Shown: one piece after another, positions 63,288-64,000 of the stretch
How the letters are laid out: every line of letters begins with the position of its first letter
Numbering within the stretch: the stretch's first letter is position 1
From: Mycolicibacterium komossense
GTDB lineage: Bacteria; Actinomycetota; Actinomycetes; Mycobacteriales; Mycobacteriaceae
Assembly: GCF_025822605.1 (NCBI RefSeq)
Contig: NZ_JACKTY010000012.1
Location: 274,010-338,009, forward strand
DNA: 64,000 nucleotides
Direction: 5' to 3'
Translations under genes and position numbers: made by a program
The notes under the pieces: generated by a model
Database searches by the model: none
What the model saw: the letters and a program-made list of their open reading frames with translations, nothing else
Told to the model about the DNA's origin: nothing

Positions 63288-63830
63288 CTTTGGTATTCGG
63301 AGCGGTCGGGACGCCGGACTGCTCTGGGTGGAAGTACCTGCGGTGCCATCGAGTAACGCTGTGTGGCACTACTATTCGATGGCACAGGAGGTTTTTGCGT
63401 GACGGTGCCGACGGCCGTCGGTAGAAATGGTGAAAGAGATCCGGGAATGGTCGTTGCGGCGGTGCCGGTGGTTGCCGAAAGAATGGCGGGTGGGCGAGCG
63501 TCCACGCCGAGTGTGACAATGGCAAACTCTGCGCATTCGACAGGCTACCGATGGTGTCGACGTCCAATCGTGACACCTGAGATCGGCAGTGGGGCAGCAT
63601 GTTTAGCGACCGGCCTCGGGGAGGGCCAGGCTCGGCGAGGAGGGAATCGGCAGCTGATTCACAGCTCATGCCGGGCAAGTTTGCAGCTTTATCGGACGAA
63701 ACTCCGAAGGCGGGGTATTCGGCGCGCAAAGTTGAGATCGCACTGTTATCTTCCTCATGTCAACGAAATGTGCGCAGGGTTAAGGGCAAGTGTGAACGCC
63801 CTCATTCCGCGCCGGCGAATCAGGGAGAAC
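63288..63830. other. 543-bp divergent region upstream of the porin gene
   Basis: No confident gene. A small frame ATG 63379 to TGA 63402 (MAQEVFA) is followed by an overlapping GTG 63399, which has a perfect AGGAGG at 63386-63391. From there a frame stays open for 144 codons and runs into the porin start in phase. Its codon use (several AGA, two TTA) is unlike the neighbours, so I treat it as a non-coding leader. The porin's own ribosome site is GGGAG at 63823. Confidence 0.55.
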
Positions 63831-64000
63831 ATGAAAGCCGTCAGTCGGGTGCTGGTAGCCCTTATCGCTGCTGTCGCAGCACTATTCGTCGGGACCGGCA
63901 CCTCGCATGCTGGCTTGGACAATGAGCTGAGCCTGGTGGACGGACAGGGCCGGACCCTGACGATTCAGCAGTGGGACACGTTCCTCAACGGTGTGTTCCC
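63831..64000 (+). CDS. MspA-family porin, N-terminal part, cut by window edge
   Basis: 56 complete codons from ATG 63831. A 27-residue signal peptide ends TSHA, and the mature start GLDNELSLVDGQGRTLT is nearly identical to MspA of M. smegmatis, then QQWDTFLNGVFP. MspA-type porins form octameric outer-membrane pores for small hydrophilic solutes. They occur in fast-growing mycobacteria and not in M. tuberculosis. Which paralog this is cannot be told from the fragment. Confidence 0.93.
   Translation, partial: MKAVSRVLVALIAAVAALFVGTGTSHAGLDNELSLVDGQGRTLTIQQWDTFLNGVF

Overview
The window is GC-rich chromosomal DNA of a fast-growing mycobacterium (Mycolicibacterium type). Gene order follows the M. 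tuberculosis Rv2201-to-Rv2144c segment almost gene for gene. The right edge starts an MspA-type porin, a family of rapid growers that M. tuberculosis lacks. I saw no tRNA, rRNA, CRISPR array, insertion sequence or phage gene. Ortholog names rest on remembered family sequences and synteny; no search was run.

Layout. (1) 1-9045, respiration: partial asnB, divergent ctaC-ctaF-mmpS3 and a small membrane protein, then a minus-strand ctaE-qcrC-qcrA-qcrB operon (cytochrome bcc-aa3 supercomplex) whose last gene is a pyridoxamine-phosphate-oxidase-like flavoprotein overlapping qcrB. (2) 9157-14701: trpD, an exonuclease/GIY-YIG fusion, a Cys-rich 77-residue protein, an NlpC/P60 secreted hydrolase and a membrane-anchored HExxH protein. 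(3) 14713-32703, envelope glycolipids and lipid metabolism: pimB', fadD15, SRPBCC-like proteins, an ArsA-like ATPase with an apparent CTG start, an acyltransferase, a GT87 mannosyltransferase, an exoribonuclease, aroG, a GGDEF protein, pknL with the ortholog of its partner Rv2175c, mptA, idsA2, lppM and a GNAT acetyltransferase. (4) 32977-49382, the division and cell wall (dcw) cluster: mraZ, rsmH, an FtsL-like gene, pbpB, murE, murF, mraY, murD, ftsW, murG, murC, ftsQ, joined mostly by 4-base overlaps. A probable MraZ operator precedes mraZ.

(5) 49423-56816 is the main anomaly. A seven-gene minus-strand carbohydrate cassette sits between ftsQ and ftsZ, which are neighbours in M. tuberculosis. 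It encodes a LacI regulator, a zinc polyol-type dehydrogenase, a ribose-type ABC importer (ATPase, permease, lipoprotein binding protein), a P-loop sugar/nucleoside-kinase-like protein and an SDR dehydrogenase. Three perfect GTAAGCGCTTAC palindromes mark its control sites: two in tandem on the operon promoter and one on the lacI promoter, the latter in the intergenic region shared with ftsZ. I infer uptake of a polyol or sugar, oxidation to a ketose and phosphorylation. The substrate is unknown.

(6) 57112-62444, division and polar growth: ftsZ, a yfiH-family gene, a yggS-family gene, sepF, a yggT-family gene, wag31 and a small membrane protein. (7) 62538-64000: an alpha/beta hydrolase-like gene diverges from the partial MspA-type porin across a 543-bp region.
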